A stretch of DNA of 64,000 nt, taken from Mycolicibacterium poriferae (lineage in GTDB: Bacteria > Actinomycetota > Actinomycetes > Mycobacteriales > Mycobacteriaceae). Shown one piece after another: positions 48,013 to 57,834 of this stretch (within the stretch, counting starts at the first letter, position 1; each line of letters starts with the position of its first letter). The notes beneath the pieces were generated by a model. That model was not told where the DNA came from. It made no database searches and worked only from the letters and a program-made list of their open reading frames with translations. The DNA lies in NCBI RefSeq assembly GCF_010728325.1, contig NZ_AP022570.1:1736001-1800000 (forward strand). Direction: 5' to 3'. The translations under genes were made by a program, and so were the position numbers.

Positions 48013-48867
48013 ATGACCACCGAACGACCCGAACGCCGGTTCTGGCGGGTCTACGAACCCGTGCACGCCGTCTGCTACTTCGACCCGGCATTCGCCGCGG
48101 CCATGGTCGAGGCGGGGCTCACCGGCGGCTGGAACGGTTACTTCGCCGGTCGCGCCTTTCCGCTCGGCGCTCCGCCTGCGCGGGTGGTGACCGCGCTGTT
48201 CTACGGGTTTGCACCGGCGATGGTCGCCCGCGCCGTCCCCAAGATCTGGAACCGGATCACCCCCGCCGGTGTGCGCGAGGCGCGGTTCGCGGCCGCCGAC
48301 GCGGTGGTGGGGGTACACGCGCCGGCCGGGTCCACCGACGACCTCCGCCGGGTCACCGCCAACCTGGAACGGGCGGTCGACTCGCTGGCCGTCGACGGCC
48401 GAGCGCTGGCCGGCGCGTGGCAGTCGGTGGCGCGTCCGGCGTCGTGGTTCGCGCGCCTGTGGTTGGCGGTGACGGTGCTGCGGGAGCACCGCGGCGACGG
48501 GCATGTGGTCGCCGCGACCGCGTGTGGCTTGACCGGACTGCAGGCGTCGATCACCCATGTCGCCACCGGAGCGCTGGATCGCGATGTGCTGCAACGCAAC
48601 CGGGGTTGGACAGACAGGGAGTGGGCGGACGCGATCGAGGAGCTGCGGGAGCGCGGCGTGCTCAGCGCCGACGGCGCGCTCACCGGCGCAGGCGTGGCGC
48701 TGCGCGAGAACGTGGAGCGCCTCACCGATGATCTGGCGATCGGACCGTGGCGCGCGCTCAACGACGCCGAATGGACCATGCGCACCCTCGGCCGGCTCGC
48801 CACTGTCCTCGTCGATCGCGGCGTGGTGCCCGTGCCCAATCCGATGGGGGTTCCCCGGCCCGCCTGA
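48013..48867 (+). CDS. SCO6745-family protein
   Basis: 284 residues. All-helical cytosolic protein; starts with RRFWRVYEPVHAVCYFDPAF and contains a C-terminal winged-helix-like region (WTDREWADAIEELRERGVLSADGALT). The family is common in actinobacteria and its function is not known; the last part looks like a MarR-type fold. ATG 48013 is the most likely start (no SD visible; GTG 47995 is an alternative). It stands alone, divergent from the ilvE-like operon and convergent with prfC (7-base gap). Confidence 0.75.
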   Translation: MTTERPERRFWRVYEPVHAVCYFDPAFAAAMVEAGLTGGWNGYFAGRAFPLGAPPARVVTALFYGFAPAMVARAVPKIWNRITPAGVREARFAAADAVVGVHAPAGSTDDLRRVTANLERAVDSLAVDGRALAGAWQSVARPASWFARLWLAVTVLREHRGDGHVVAATACGLTGLQASITHVATGALDRDVLQRNRGWTDREWADAIEELRERGVLSADGALTGAGVALRENVERLTDDLAIGPWRALNDAEWTMRTLGRLATVLVDRGVVPVPNPMGVPRPA

Positions 48868-48874
48868 CCGCCCC

Positions 48875-50512
48875 TCAGCTCTGGGCGGCTACCAGGGAAC
48901 GCAACGTGATGTCGGGGTTGTCGCGCTGGAAACCCTGGAGCCGCCACGGAGTGGAGAACAGCACCAGCAGCACCCCGTCGGAGCGGGTCAGCACCTCCGC
49001 CGACACCTGCTTGTTCATGAAGTCGGCGTCCTCGGGGTCGACGATGCGGGCCACCTGGTAGGGCAACGGCTCCAGCGCGATCGGGGCGCTGAGTTCGGTG
49101 GCCATCCGGTGGGTGGCCACCTCGAACTGCATCGGGCCGACGGCCGCGAGCACGGGAGCCTGGTCACCACGCAGATCGGAGCGCAGCACCTGCACCACGC
49201 CCTCCTGCTCGAGTTGTTCGATGCCCCGGCGGAACTGCTTGTGCTTGCTCGGGTCGGTGCCGCGGGCGACTGCGAAATGCTCGGGGGAGAAGCTCGGGAT
49301 CGGCGGAAACTCCACGGGCACATCGCGATACAACGTGTCGCCCGGACGCAGCGCGGCGGCATTGGCCAGGCCGATGACGTCGCCGGGCCACGCGGTGTCG
49401 AGCGTCGAGCGCTGCTGGCCGAACACCGACTGCGCGTACTTCGTCACGAACGGTTTTCCGGTGGCCGCATGGGTGAGGACCTCGCCGCGTTCGAAGGTGC
49501 CCGAACACACGCGCGCGTAGGCGATCCGGTCTCGGTGCGCGGAGTCCATCCCGGCCTGGACCTTGAACACGAACGCACTGAACGGTGACGCGACGGCGCG
49601 CCGATTGCCGTCGACGTCCACCGCGCCGGCGGGCGCCGGGGCGAGCTCGACGAGGACATCGAGCAGCTGGTTGACCCCGAAGTTCAGTGCCGCGGAGGTG
49701 AACAGCACCGGTGAGGCTGCGCCGCTGCGGAACTGGTCCTCGTCGAAGTCGGACCCGTCGGCGGAGAGCAGCTCGGACTCCTCGACAGCGGTGTCCCAGT
49801 CCACTCCCGCGGCGGCGTGGGCGTCGGAGGCGGCGATGTGTTCTTCCGGTGCCGCGGTGGCGCCACCGGCGGTGCGGGTGAAGCGGATGAACATCCCGGA
49901 GCGGCGGTCCAGCACGCCCTGGAAGTCTCCGGCGATGCCCACCGGCCACGTCAGCGGCGTGGTCCGCAGCCCGATGCGTTCGTGGATCTCGTCCATCAAC
50001 TCCAGGGCGTGTCGGCCCGGCCGGTCCCACTTGTTGATGACGGTGATGATCGGGATGCCCCGGTGTTTGCAGACCTGGAACAGCTTCAGCGTCTGCGGTT
50101 CGAGCCCCTTGGCGGCGTCGATGAGCATCACCGCGCAGTCCACCGCGGTCAGCACCCGGTAGGTGTCTTCGGAGAAGTCGGCGTGACCGGGCGTGTCCAG
50201 CAGGTTGATGACGCAGTCCCGGTACGGGAACTGCAGCGCCGTCGACGTGATCGAGATGCCTCTGGCCTTCTCCATCTCCATCCAGTCCGACACGGTCGAG
50301 CGGCGTCCAGCCTTGCCGTGGATGGCGCCGGCCTCGGTGATCACCCGCGCGTGCAGGGCCAGGGCCTCGGTGAGCGTCGATTTGCCGGCGTCGGGATGGC
50401 TGATGACGGCGAAGGTGCGGCGACGCTTCGCTTCGGCGGCGATGCGGGCGGTGGCGCGGTCACCGCCGCCGGTGGTGGTCGGCGAGGCGGCGTCGAGGGC
50501 AGAGTCGGTCAT
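48875..50512 (-). CDS. prfC: Peptide chain release factor 3
   Basis: 545 residues, translational GTPase. G1 loop SHPDAGKSTLTEAL, G3 LLDTPGHADFSEDTYR, G4 VINKWDRPGR, then the RF3 C-terminal domain (LRPGDTLYRDVPVEFPPIPSFSPEH). RF3 removes RF1 and RF2 from the ribosome after peptide release. ATG 50510-50512 fits the family N terminus; the frame is open further upstream but lacks homology. Divergent from rplM across 243 bases. RF3 is missing from many bacteria, so its presence here beside the ribosomal genes is of note. Confidence 0.93.
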   Translation of the reverse strand: MTDSALDAASPTTTGGGDRATARIAAEAKRRRTFAVISHPDAGKSTLTEALALHARVITEAGAIHGKAGRRSTVSDWMEMEKARGISITSTALQFPYRDCVINLLDTPGHADFSEDTYRVLTAVDCAVMLIDAAKGLEPQTLKLFQVCKHRGIPIITVINKWDRPGRHALELMDEIHERIGLRTTPLTWPVGIAGDFQGVLDRRSGMFIRFTRTAGGATAAPEEHIAASDAHAAAGVDWDTAVEESELLSADGSDFDEDQFRSGAASPVLFTSAALNFGVNQLLDVLVELAPAPAGAVDVDGNRRAVASPFSAFVFKVQAGMDSAHRDRIAYARVCSGTFERGEVLTHAATGKPFVTKYAQSVFGQQRSTLDTAWPGDVIGLANAAALRPGDTLYRDVPVEFPPIPSFSPEHFAVARGTDPSKHKQFRRGIEQLEQEGVVQVLRSDLRGDQAPVLAAVGPMQFEVATHRMATELSAPIALEPLPYQVARIVDPEDADFMNKQVSAEVLTRSDGVLLVLFSTPWRLQGFQRDNPDITLRSLVAAQS

Positions 50513-50585
50513 GTCAGAGGAAATGGTATGGCCGATTCGGTGTCGATCCGTAATCGAGCCGCGGGCCGCGCCCCGGGAGCGCGTT

Positions 50586-50615
50586 TTGACCTGCACAGAC
50601 ACCCCCGGGTAGGCT
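50586..50615 (+). promoter_or_regulatory. Promoter of rplM-rpsI
   Basis: TTGACC (50586-50591) and TAGGCT (50610-50615) are 18 bases apart, a good housekeeping sigma match. It leaves a leader of about 135 bases before rplM, long enough for a ribosomal-protein leader structure. Confidence 0.6.
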
Positions 50616-50755
50616 GCCACGTTGGCGTGTGCTGGCCTTGCGGCCACAGGTCGCCTCGGGTCCCCGCCGGTCGCCGAGGTCGTGCTGACGTTCACGCCGG
50701 ACCGGCACCCGGGTCACTCCGGGATCCACCCGAGTAAGAGGAAGAGGTACGCGCT

Positions 50756-51195
50756 GTGCCTACGTACACGCCGAAGGCGGGTGACACCACGCGTTCGTGG
50801 TACGTCATCGACGCCACCGACGTGAGGCTCGGCCGGCTCGCCGTGGCAGCTGCCAATCTGCTGCGCGGCAAGCACAAGCCGACGTTCACGCCCAACGTCG
50901 ACGGCGGTGACTTCGTCATCGTCATCAACGCCGACAAGATCTCCGTCAGCGGTAACAAGCCGCAGCGGACGTTCCACTACCGCCACTCGGGTTATCCCGG
51001 TGGTCTGCGCCGCCGCTCGGTCGCCGAGATGCTGGAACGGCATCCCGACCGCCTCGTCGAGAAGGCGATCGTCGGCATGCTGCCGAAGACCAAGCTCGGC
51101 CGCCAGATCCAGAAGAAGCTGCGCGTGTACACCGGATCCGAGCATCCGCACACCGCTCAGCAGCCGATTCCGTACGACGTCAAGCAGGTGTCCCA

Positions 51196-51199
<4 letters not shown>
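50756..51199 (+). CDS. rplM: 50S ribosomal protein L13
   Basis: 147 residues from GTG 50756 (AAGAGGAAGAGG upstream). Core [39 protein letters not shown], then [21 protein letters not shown]. Early-assembling large-subunit protein near the tunnel exit. Its stop overlaps the rpsI GTG start by 4 bases (GTGA). In M. tuberculosis it directly follows esxT; here 25 kb lie between. Confidence 0.97.
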
Positions 51200-51753
<554 letters not shown>

Positions 51754-51769
51754 TCTCAGCACGGCATGG

Positions 51770-51803
51770 CGCCCGGTTCGTTCGCATCGCGAGCGGCCGG
51801 GCG
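51770..51803 (+). terminator. Hairpin after rpsI
   Basis: CGCCCGG (51770-51776) pairs with CCGGGCG (51797-51803) with an inner TTCGC/GCGA pairing, 17 bases after the rpsI stop. No U-tract. The rest of the 296-base gap up to 52050 shows an A/T-richer stretch near 51840-51900 that may hold the next promoter. Confidence 0.55.
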
Positions 51804-52049
51804 TCAGTCGTCTGTACGGGTTTGCACAGCGAACCCGCAGCGGCACTTCTGGTAACGCGACATTGACGTGTGAACTGTGTTGATGCCGTTTCAGCTACCT
51901 AGTCACCCTCACTGTCCCGACGTTTGCGGGGCGGCGGGGAGCCCATTCGGAGCGGCGCAGCTTGAATTCCCCGACCGAGTTCGGACAGCCTCGTTTCCGG
52001 AGCCCGGCATCGACAGTCCGCGGCTCCGCGACTGAGAAGGAGTGAATTG

Positions 52050-52424
52050 ATGAGCTTCGTGAAGAACGCCGTAGCGGGTGCCGTCCTCGGAGGGTCGGTG
52101 CTGTTCACCGCGGGACTCGGCGTAGCGAATGCGCAGCCCGTCGAGACGGCCCCGGACGGTCTTGTGAACATCGCCGTCGGCGATACGACGATCCTGCAGG
52201 GCGTGCCCACCGACGCGGCCGCCGCCACCGCGGGGGCCCTCTGTGGCAGCGCCCCCGAGGACGTCAACGCGCTCGCCGAGCAGGTCGATGCCGACGGCAC
52301 CGACCAGACCGTGTGTGCGGGCCTGCCGGGTGGCGATCTGATGCTCACCCAGAACGTGAGCGCCGAGGCGGAGCAGCCTGAGACCGCCACCGCCCCGGGC
52401 GACGCTGGTCAAGAGGCTGGGTAA
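52050..52424 (+). CDS. Small secreted protein, function unknown
   Basis: 124 residues. Clear signal peptide (SFVKNAVAGAVLGGSVLFTAG, cleavage near ANA-QPV). The mature part of about 95 residues has the stretch DGLVNIAVGDTTILQGVP seen in small actinobacterial exported proteins, and two Cys, probably one disulfide (LCGSAPEDVN and TVCAG). The tail is Glu/Ala/Thr-rich. AGAAGGAG precedes ATG 52050. Monocistronic, with a strong terminator 11 bases after the stop. No catalytic motif is seen. Confidence 0.75.
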   Translation: MSFVKNAVAGAVLGGSVLFTAGLGVANAQPVETAPDGLVNIAVGDTTILQGVPTDAAAATAGALCGSAPEDVNALAEQVDADGTDQTVCAGLPGGDLMLTQNVSAEAEQPETATAPGDAGQEAG

Positions 52425-52435
52425 GTAGCAGCCCA

Positions 52436-52472
52436 CTCACCGCCCACACCCGCACTGGGTGTGGGCGGTGAG
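52436..52472 (+). terminator. Strong terminator after the small secreted protein
   Basis: CTCACCGCCCACACCC and GGGTGTGGGCGGTGAG form a perfect 16-base-pair stem with loop GCACT. No long U-tract follows (CTGTGTTC). Separates the secreted protein from glmM. Confidence 0.88.
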
Positions 52473-52585
52473 CTGTGTTCGGGGCTCGGCGTGGGAGAAT
52501 CACGCGGTTGTATCGATCCGGCGACGGCACGGACCGGCCTGTCGCCGGTTGGCTTCCTCGCGGGCGGCTGTGAGAGGTTGGCACG

Positions 52586-53923
52586 ATGGCTCGACTGTTC
52601 GGCACCGACGGAGTGCGCGGCGTCGCCAACCAGGACCTGACCGCTGAGCTTGCGGTGGCGCTGGGGGCGGCCGCGGCCCGGCGGCTCATCAGAACCGGCG
52701 CGACCCGCAGGCGGGTCGCGGTCGTCGGTCGGGACCCACGCGCCAGCGGGGAGATGCTGGAAGCCGCGGTGATCGCCGGGCTGACCAGCGAGGGAGTGGA
52801 TGCGCTGCGCGTCGGCGTGCTGCCCACCCCCGCCGTGGCATATCTGACCAGCGCCTACGACGCCGACTTCGGCGTGATGATCTCCGCATCGCACAACCCG
52901 ATGCCCGACAACGGCATCAAGATCTTCGGCCCCGGCGGCCTCAAGCTGGACGACGCGACCGAGGACCGCATCGAGGAACTGGTCCGTCAGGGCCCGGGCC
53001 ACCGCCCGACCGGCGCGGGCATCGGGCGAATCGTCGACGCCGAGGACGCGTTGGAGCGTTATCTGCGCCACGTCGGCAAGGCCGCCACCACCCGGCTCGA
53101 CGGATTGACCGTGGTGGTCGACTGCGCGCACGGGGCCGCCTCGACGGCCGCGCCGGACGCCTACCGAGCCGCCGGCGCCACCGTGGTGCCGATCCACGCC
53201 GAGCCGGACGGGTTGAACATCAACGACGGGTGCGGCTCGACGCACATGGAGACGTTGCGGGCGGCCGTGGTCAGCCACGGTGCCGATCTGGGCCTGGCTC
53301 ATGACGGTGACGCCGACCGCTGCCTGGCCGTGGCCGCGGACGGTGCGGTGATCGACGGTGACGCGATCATGGTGGTGCTGGCCCTGGCCATGCAGGAGGC
53401 CGGCGAGCTGGCCTCCGACACGCTGGTGGCGACGGTGATGAGCAACCTGGGTCTGCACCTGGCGATGCGCGCGGCCGGGGTGCAGGTCCGCACCACCGGT
53501 GTCGGCGACCGCTACGTGCTCGAAGAACTCCGTGCCGGTGAGTTCTCGCTCGGCGGCGAGCAGTCCGGCCACATCGTGCTGCCGGCGTTCGGCACCACCG
53601 GCGACGGCATCGTCACCGGGTTGCGGCTGATGGCCAGGATGGCCCAGACCCGCCGAAGCCTGGCCGCGCTGGCCGAACCGATGCAGACGCTGCCTCAGGT
53701 GCTGATCAACGTCGAGGTCACCGACAAGGCAGCGGTGGCCCAAGCGCAGTCGGTGCAAGACGCGGTCGCCCAGGCGGAGGCCGAGCTGGGCGACACCGGG
53801 CGGATTCTGCTGCGGCCCTCGGGCACCGAACAGATGGTGCGCGTGATGGTCGAGGCGGCCGACGAGGACACCGCCCGGCAGTTGGCGGCGCGGGTGGCCG
53901 AGTCGGTCAGCGCCCAGAACTGA
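52586..53923 (+). CDS. glmM: Phosphoglucosamine mutase
   Basis: 445 residues (mrsA in M. tuberculosis). Converts glucosamine 6-phosphate to glucosamine 1-phosphate for UDP-GlcNAc and peptidoglycan. Phosphoserine Ser102 in MISASHNP, metal loop DGDADR, sugar loop GGEQSGH and phosphate loop RPSGTEQ are all present. GAGAGG precedes ATG 52586. Works in one pathway with glmS at the right end of the window. Confidence 0.97.
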   Translation: MARLFGTDGVRGVANQDLTAELAVALGAAAARRLIRTGATRRRVAVVGRDPRASGEMLEAAVIAGLTSEGVDALRVGVLPTPAVAYLTSAYDADFGVMISASHNPMPDNGIKIFGPGGLKLDDATEDRIEELVRQGPGHRPTGAGIGRIVDAEDALERYLRHVGKAATTRLDGLTVVVDCAHGAASTAAPDAYRAAGATVVPIHAEPDGLNINDGCGSTHMETLRAAVVSHGADLGLAHDGDADRCLAVAADGAVIDGDAIMVVLALAMQEAGELASDTLVATVMSNLGLHLAMRAAGVQVRTTGVGDRYVLEELRAGEFSLGGEQSGHIVLPAFGTTGDGIVTGLRLMARMAQTRRSLAALAEPMQTLPQVLINVEVTDKAAVAQAQSVQDAVAQAEAELGDTGRILLRPSGTEQMVRVMVEAADEDTARQLAARVAESVSAQN

Positions 53924-53959
53924 GGGAACCGATCGCGGGTCGCCCGCGTCTGATCTCGT

Positions 53960-54274
53960 ATGGGGTCGGCAGGGGCGACGCGAGTGGACACCGCAGGACT
54001 GCGCGCCATGGCGCGCGAATACGACACGGCGTCGGCGATCATCGACGCGGCAGTGCGCAACCACCTGGGAAGCCTGCGTTTCGGTGCCCCGACCTCGGGA
54101 CGTGCCTACGCCGCGCACGGCGACGACCTGGCCGCGGCCCTCGCCGAGCTGTCGGCGGCGCTGCGGGTGTGGTCGCGCGCCGCAGCCGAGATCGCTGTGG
54201 CACTGCAGACCTCGGCGATCCGGTACGGGGCGGCCGCTGCCCGGTCGGCCGACCAGATCGCCGCACATGGCTGA
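53960..54274 (+). CDS. WXG100-like small helical protein (Rv3440c-like)
   Basis: 104 residues, all-helical, Ala-rich; core LRAMAREYDTASAIIDAAVRN and a second long helix LAAALAELSAALRVWSRAA. Size, two-helix look and genomic place beside a larger WXG-containing protein fit a type VII secretion partner, though no clear WXG is present at the turn. ATG 53960 has no SD; GTG 53984 is a plausible alternative start. Overlaps the next gene by eight bases, so both are made together. Confidence 0.65.
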   Translation: MGSAGATRVDTAGLRAMAREYDTASAIIDAAVRNHLGSLRFGAPTSGRAYAAHGDDLAAALAELSAALRVWSRAAAEIAVALQTSAIRYGAAAARSADQIAAHG

Positions 54275-55664
54275 GAGCCGTGACGTCTCAGCGCGATTGG
54301 CCGACGGGATGCCGGCGGTACTCACGGTGCAGCAGTATGTGGCAGCCAGCGCACAGGTGGGGTATCGGCACCCCGACTTGACCCTGCACGCGGGCCAGTT
54401 GCAGGACTGGTACCGCAGCGAGGACGGTATAGACCTCGACGCTCTGCTTCACGATTGCGGTGCTCTCGAGGCGGCCGCATCCGCCGCGGACGAGGCGATT
54501 CACGCGCAGGACCGGCAGCGCGCCGCGCTGCCGGAGGCGTGGCAGGGAGCCGGCGCGGCCGCGTCCGCGGAGTTCCTGCGCCGTCACAGTGACGCATCGG
54601 CCACGGTGGCGGCCGCCCTGCATACGGCCCGCGAGGCGATGGAGATGCTGCGGGAACAACTCTGGGAAGCCGTCGACAACAAAGTCGGCGCAGTGATCGA
54701 GATCGAGGGCAGAGCTGCCACGACGCGGACAGAATGGTCGGCGGCCGCTGCTACCGTCACGTCGGGTGTGGGTGACCGGGCCGCGGCCAGCGAGCTCGTC
54801 GACCAAGCGGTGAAGCCGTTCGTGGACAGCACGATTCGTATCGATTGGCTCGCAGCGATGCGCAGCGCGGTGTCGTCGGTCACCAACGCCTATCGGCGGG
54901 CGACGGAGGACATCGCGGGGTTGCGGCTCCCGGATTTCGCGATCCCCGGTGATCTCGGCCCGGCATGGACTGCACCCGCGGCGCCGCCGGGCGAGGTGGC
55001 ATCCATGCCGGCTCCGGCGCCGGTTGTCGGCTCCGCCGGCGGTGTCATGCCGGCACCCGCTCCGGCCACGGTGCCTGCCGCGTGGTCGGCACCCACTCCG
55101 ACGACGCCGTCCGCTCCAGCCGAAATGCCCTCCGCGCCCGCGGCAGCAGCTCCGCCTGTCACGCCATCGATGGGGTCGGCGGGCCCGGCGCTGCCTGGGC
55201 TCGGCGGGGGCGGTGGGCTGTCCGGATTGGGTCAGCCGTTCGCCGACGCCCTGAGCGGGCTGCTGGGCGGCGGCGGTGGCTTGCCCGACCCGCCACCGCT
55301 CGACGTCCCCGAATTGGACGACCCTGCCGACACTGTGGAGCTCGAGGACGAGGAAGCCGACGAGGACGAGGCAGCCGACGAGGACCTGGCGGACGACGCC
55401 GGCGACGCCGACGAGGACGAGGAAGCCGACACCGAAGGCGATCCGGCGGTCGCCGATGAGGATCCGGCGGAGGCCCCCGACGAAAAACCCGCCGGCGAGC
55501 CGATGCCCGCGCCGACACCGCCGCCCCCGCCACCACCGGCCGAGCCGCTGCCGCCGGTGGCGGAGGCCGAGGCCGAGGTCGATGAACGGACTCCCTGTCA
55601 GATCGCGGCCGACGAGTTACCGCAGGTCGGCGAATCGCTGCCTAGCGAGCCAGGTGGCGGCTGA
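54267..55664 (+). CDS. WXG-domain, Pro- and Asp/Glu-rich protein (Rv3439c-like)
   Basis: 465 residues. Helical N-terminal part (about 1-230) with WQG at 92-94 (LPEAWQGAGAAAS), like long type VII substrates. Then a Pro/Ala-rich region (about 230-360), a Gly-rich spot (LGGGGGLSGLG, LLGGGGGLPD), a strongly acidic run (about 355-410, EDEEADEDEAADEDLADDAG), a poly-Pro run and a short end with one Cys. No signal peptide. The acidic run may bind Ca or basic partners. With the small partner gene upstream it looks like an exported ESX substrate pair, maybe for ESX-4 (inference). Overlaps the convergent acyl-CoA dehydrogenase gene by 23 bases. Confidence 0.72.
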   Translation: MAESRDVSARLADGMPAVLTVQQYVAASAQVGYRHPDLTLHAGQLQDWYRSEDGIDLDALLHDCGALEAAASAADEAIHAQDRQRAALPEAWQGAGAAASAEFLRRHSDASATVAAALHTAREAMEMLREQLWEAVDNKVGAVIEIEGRAATTRTEWSAAAATVTSGVGDRAAASELVDQAVKPFVDSTIRIDWLAAMRSAVSSVTNAYRRATEDIAGLRLPDFAIPGDLGPAWTAPAAPPGEVASMPAPAPVVGSAGGVMPAPAPATVPAAWSAPTPTTPSAPAEMPSAPAAAAPPVTPSMGSAGPALPGLGGGGGLSGLGQPFADALSGLLGGGGGLPDPPPLDVPELDDPADTVELEDEEADEDEAADEDLADDAGDADEDEEADTEGDPAVADEDPAEAPDEKPAGEPMPAPTPPPPPPPAEPLPPVAEAEAEVDERTPCQIAADELPQVGESLPSEPGGG

Positions 55665-56781
55665 TCACCAGCCGCTGAATCTGGTTGGTGCCCTCGAAGA
55701 TCTGCATGATCTTGGCCTCGCGCATGTACCGCTCCACCCGGTAGTCACGGGTGTAGCCGGCCCCGCCGAACACCTGCACGGCATCGGTGGTCACCTTCAT
55801 CGCCGCGTCCGTCGCGATGAGCTTGGCAACCGACGCCTGGCGCGAGTACGGCATCCCGGCGTCGCGGCGCCGGGCCGCGTCGAGGTAGGTGGCCCGTGCG
55901 GCGTCGACGGCGGCGGCCATGTCGGCGAGCAGGAAGCCCAGGCCCTGATGGTCGATGATCTTGCGCCCGAAAGTCGTTCGCTGCTGACTGTAGGACACTG
56001 CCTCGTCGAGGGCGGCCTGCGCCAGCCCGACGGCCACCGCGGCGATACCGAGGCGTCCGGAATCCAGTGCGCTGAAGGCGATCTGCAGCCCCTGCCCCTC
56101 GGCCCCGATGCGCCGGTCGGCTGACACGAACGCGTCGTCGTAGTGAGCCGCCGTGGTGGGCACCGCGTGCAGTCCCATCTTCTCCTCGGGTCTGCCGAAC
56201 GTCAGGCCGGCGGTGTCGCGGGGGACGAGGAAACACGAGATGCCCTGCGAGCCGTCTGCGGTGCGGGCGAACAGGTTGTAGAAGTCCGCGATCCCGCCGT
56301 GGGTGATCCACGCCTTGGCGCCGGTGATCCGGTAACCGTCGCCGTCGGCGGTGGCTCGGCAGGCCAGGGCGGCGGCGTCGGACCCGGCCTGTGGTTCGGA
56401 GAGGCTGTAGGCGCCGATCGTGGCACCGCCGAGCATGTCCGTGAGCCAACGCTGCCGCTGTTCGTCGGTGCCGAAGGACATCAGCGGATGACACGAGAGG
56501 CTGTGCACACTGACCGCGACAGCCACGGCCGCCCAGCGGGCGGCGAGCTCCTCGAGCACCTGCAGGTAGACCTCGTAGGGCTGCCCGCCGCCACCCCACT
56601 GCTCGGGGTAGGGCAGGCTCAGCAGCCCGGCTTCGCCGAGCGTGGCGAACACACCCTCGGGATAGGTCTCGTGCTTCTCGTGATGATCGACGATCGGCGC
56701 GAGGGTTTTGTCGGCGATCTGCCGTGCGAGCTCCACCACGTCACGGGCCTCGTCGGTGGGCAGTAGCCGGTCAACAGCCAT
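55642..56781 (-). CDS. Acyl-CoA dehydrogenase
   Basis: 379 residues, FAD flavoprotein. Seen: YSLSEPQAGSDAAAL (FAD and substrate region), KAWITHGGIADFYNLFAR, DSGRLGIAAVAVGLAQAAL and the C-terminal VQVFGGAGYTRDYRVERYMR with IFEGTNQIQRLVISRHLAR; the Glu in FEGTNQ is the catalytic base of the short/medium-chain family. First step of fatty-acid or branched-acid oxidation. ATG 56779-56781 lies 7 bases after a -10 like TACTGT, so the mRNA is probably leaderless. Divergent from a TetR gene that is its likely repressor. Confidence 0.92.
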   Translation of the reverse strand: MAVDRLLPTDEARDVVELARQIADKTLAPIVDHHEKHETYPEGVFATLGEAGLLSLPYPEQWGGGGQPYEVYLQVLEELAARWAAVAVAVSVHSLSCHPLMSFGTDEQRQRWLTDMLGGATIGAYSLSEPQAGSDAAALACRATADGDGYRITGAKAWITHGGIADFYNLFARTADGSQGISCFLVPRDTAGLTFGRPEEKMGLHAVPTTAAHYDDAFVSADRRIGAEGQGLQIAFSALDSGRLGIAAVAVGLAQAALDEAVSYSQQRTTFGRKIIDHQGLGFLLADMAAAVDAARATYLDAARRRDAGMPYSRQASVAKLIATDAAMKVTTDAVQVFGGAGYTRDYRVERYMREAKIMQIFEGTNQIQRLVISRHLAR

Positions 56782-56784
56782 ACC

Positions 56785-56818
56785 GAAAACAGTACTACAG
56801 GACATTCTCCAGTACTAT
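56785..56818. promoter_or_regulatory. Symmetric leaderless divergent promoters with AGTACT repeats
   Basis: AGTACT occurs at 56791-56796 and 56811-56816, 20 bases (two helical turns) apart. The minus-strand -10 TACTGT ends 7 bases before the acyl-CoA dehydrogenase ATG; the plus-strand -10 TACTAT (56813-56818) ends 7 bases before the TetR GTG. Each -10 is built into an AGTACT copy, so one repressor could block both promoters. Confidence 0.65.
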
Positions 56819-56825
56819 CGAGCGG

Positions 56826-57407
56826 GTGACCAGGCCTGCGTTCGCGACCCGGCGTCGGACCGAATTGTTCGACGCGCTGGTCGCGCTGTTGCTGACCGAG
56901 GGCTTCGCGCATCTGACCCTCGACGACATCGCCGCACGGCTGCGCTGTTCGAAGTCCACGCTGTACACGCTCGCGGCGAGCAAGGAGCAGCTGGTCCAGG
57001 CGGCGACCGTGCACTTCTTCCGCTCGGCGACCGGGTTCGTGGAGGCTCGGGTGGCGGCCACCACCGGTGCGCGGGACCGTATCGCGGCCTACCTGTCCGC
57101 GGTCGGGGAAGCACTGGACCCCGCCTCCGAGCAGTTCATGACCGACCTCGACGGCTTCGCTCCGGCGCGGGCGGTCTACGAGCAGAACACCGGCATCGCC
57201 GCCCGCCGGGTGCAGGAACTGATCGCCGAAGGCGTCGCCGCCGGCGACTTCCGTGACGTGCATGCCGCCTTCGCTGCCGACCTGGTCGCCGCGGCGATGG
57301 TGCGCATCCAGCAGCGCGTGGTGCGGCGCAATACCGGGCTCGACGACGCCGATGCCTATCGCGAGCTCGCCGCCATCCTCACCGCGGGTATCAGTCGGCC
57401 AGGTTGA
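56826..57407 (+). CDS. TetR-family regulator
   Basis: 193 residues from GTG 56826. DNA-binding domain (about 8-58: LTLDDIAARLRCSKSTLYTLAASKEQ), ligand domain after it with TGARDRIAAYLSAVGEALDP. Likely represses the divergent acyl-CoA dehydrogenase and itself, with an acyl-CoA or fatty acid as inducer. The start is set by a TACTAT box 7 bases upstream, which gives a leaderless transcript. The 3' end overlaps the convergent PPOX gene by 17 bases. Confidence 0.87.
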   Translation: MTRPAFATRRRTELFDALVALLLTEGFAHLTLDDIAARLRCSKSTLYTLAASKEQLVQAATVHFFRSATGFVEARVAATTGARDRIAAYLSAVGEALDPASEQFMTDLDGFAPARAVYEQNTGIAARRVQELIAEGVAAGDFRDVHAAFAADLVAAAMVRIQQRVVRRNTGLDDADAYRELAAILTAGISRPG

Positions 57408-57813
57408 ACGCCTTGACGATCTTCGTCGGCCGCACCCGCACGACCAGTTCCCCCGGCACGCCGTTGCGTCGGCCGAACTCCTGGGCGCGGTCGGCACCCA
57501 TGTAGCGGCCGCCGATCCGGGTGGCGGTGGCGACCAGTTCCTCGGGGTCCTCGCTGAGCGTCACCTCGCCCTGCACCTGGACGAACGAGAACGGTGGCCG
57601 TTCGTCGTCGACGCACACCACGACCCGGGGGTCCCGGCGCAGCGCCCGGCCCTTGGCGGTGTCCTTGCCCGTGTTGAACACGAGTTCGCGGCCGTCGACG
57701 ACGAACCACACCGGCGCGACCAGCGGTCGCCCGTCGGCGGCGACATAGCCCAGCTTGGCGGTGCGGGTGCCCTCGGCGAGGAATTCGATGACGTCGTCGG
57801 TCAGCTCAGCCAT
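57391..57813 (-). CDS. PPOX-class F420-dependent oxidoreductase-like protein
   Basis: 140 residues, split-barrel flavin-reductase fold of the pyridoxamine-oxidase-like class: FLAEGTRTAKLGYVAADGRPLVAPVWFVVDG, GKDTAKGRALRRDPRVVVCVDD, VQVQGEVTLSEDPEEL. Mycobacterial members bind F420 or heme-type cofactors and reduce small substrates. ATG 57813. Twenty-one bases downstream of the LLM-class gene on the same strand, so the two F420-type enzymes are one operon. Confidence 0.87.
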   Translation of the reverse strand: MAELTDDVIEFLAEGTRTAKLGYVAADGRPLVAPVWFVVDGRELVFNTGKDTAKGRALRRDPRVVVCVDDERPPFSFVQVQGEVTLSEDPEELVATATRIGGRYMGADRAQEFGRRNGVPGELVVRVRPTKIVKAFNLAD

Positions 57814-57834
57814 GGACTCAGCCTACGGTCGCCG

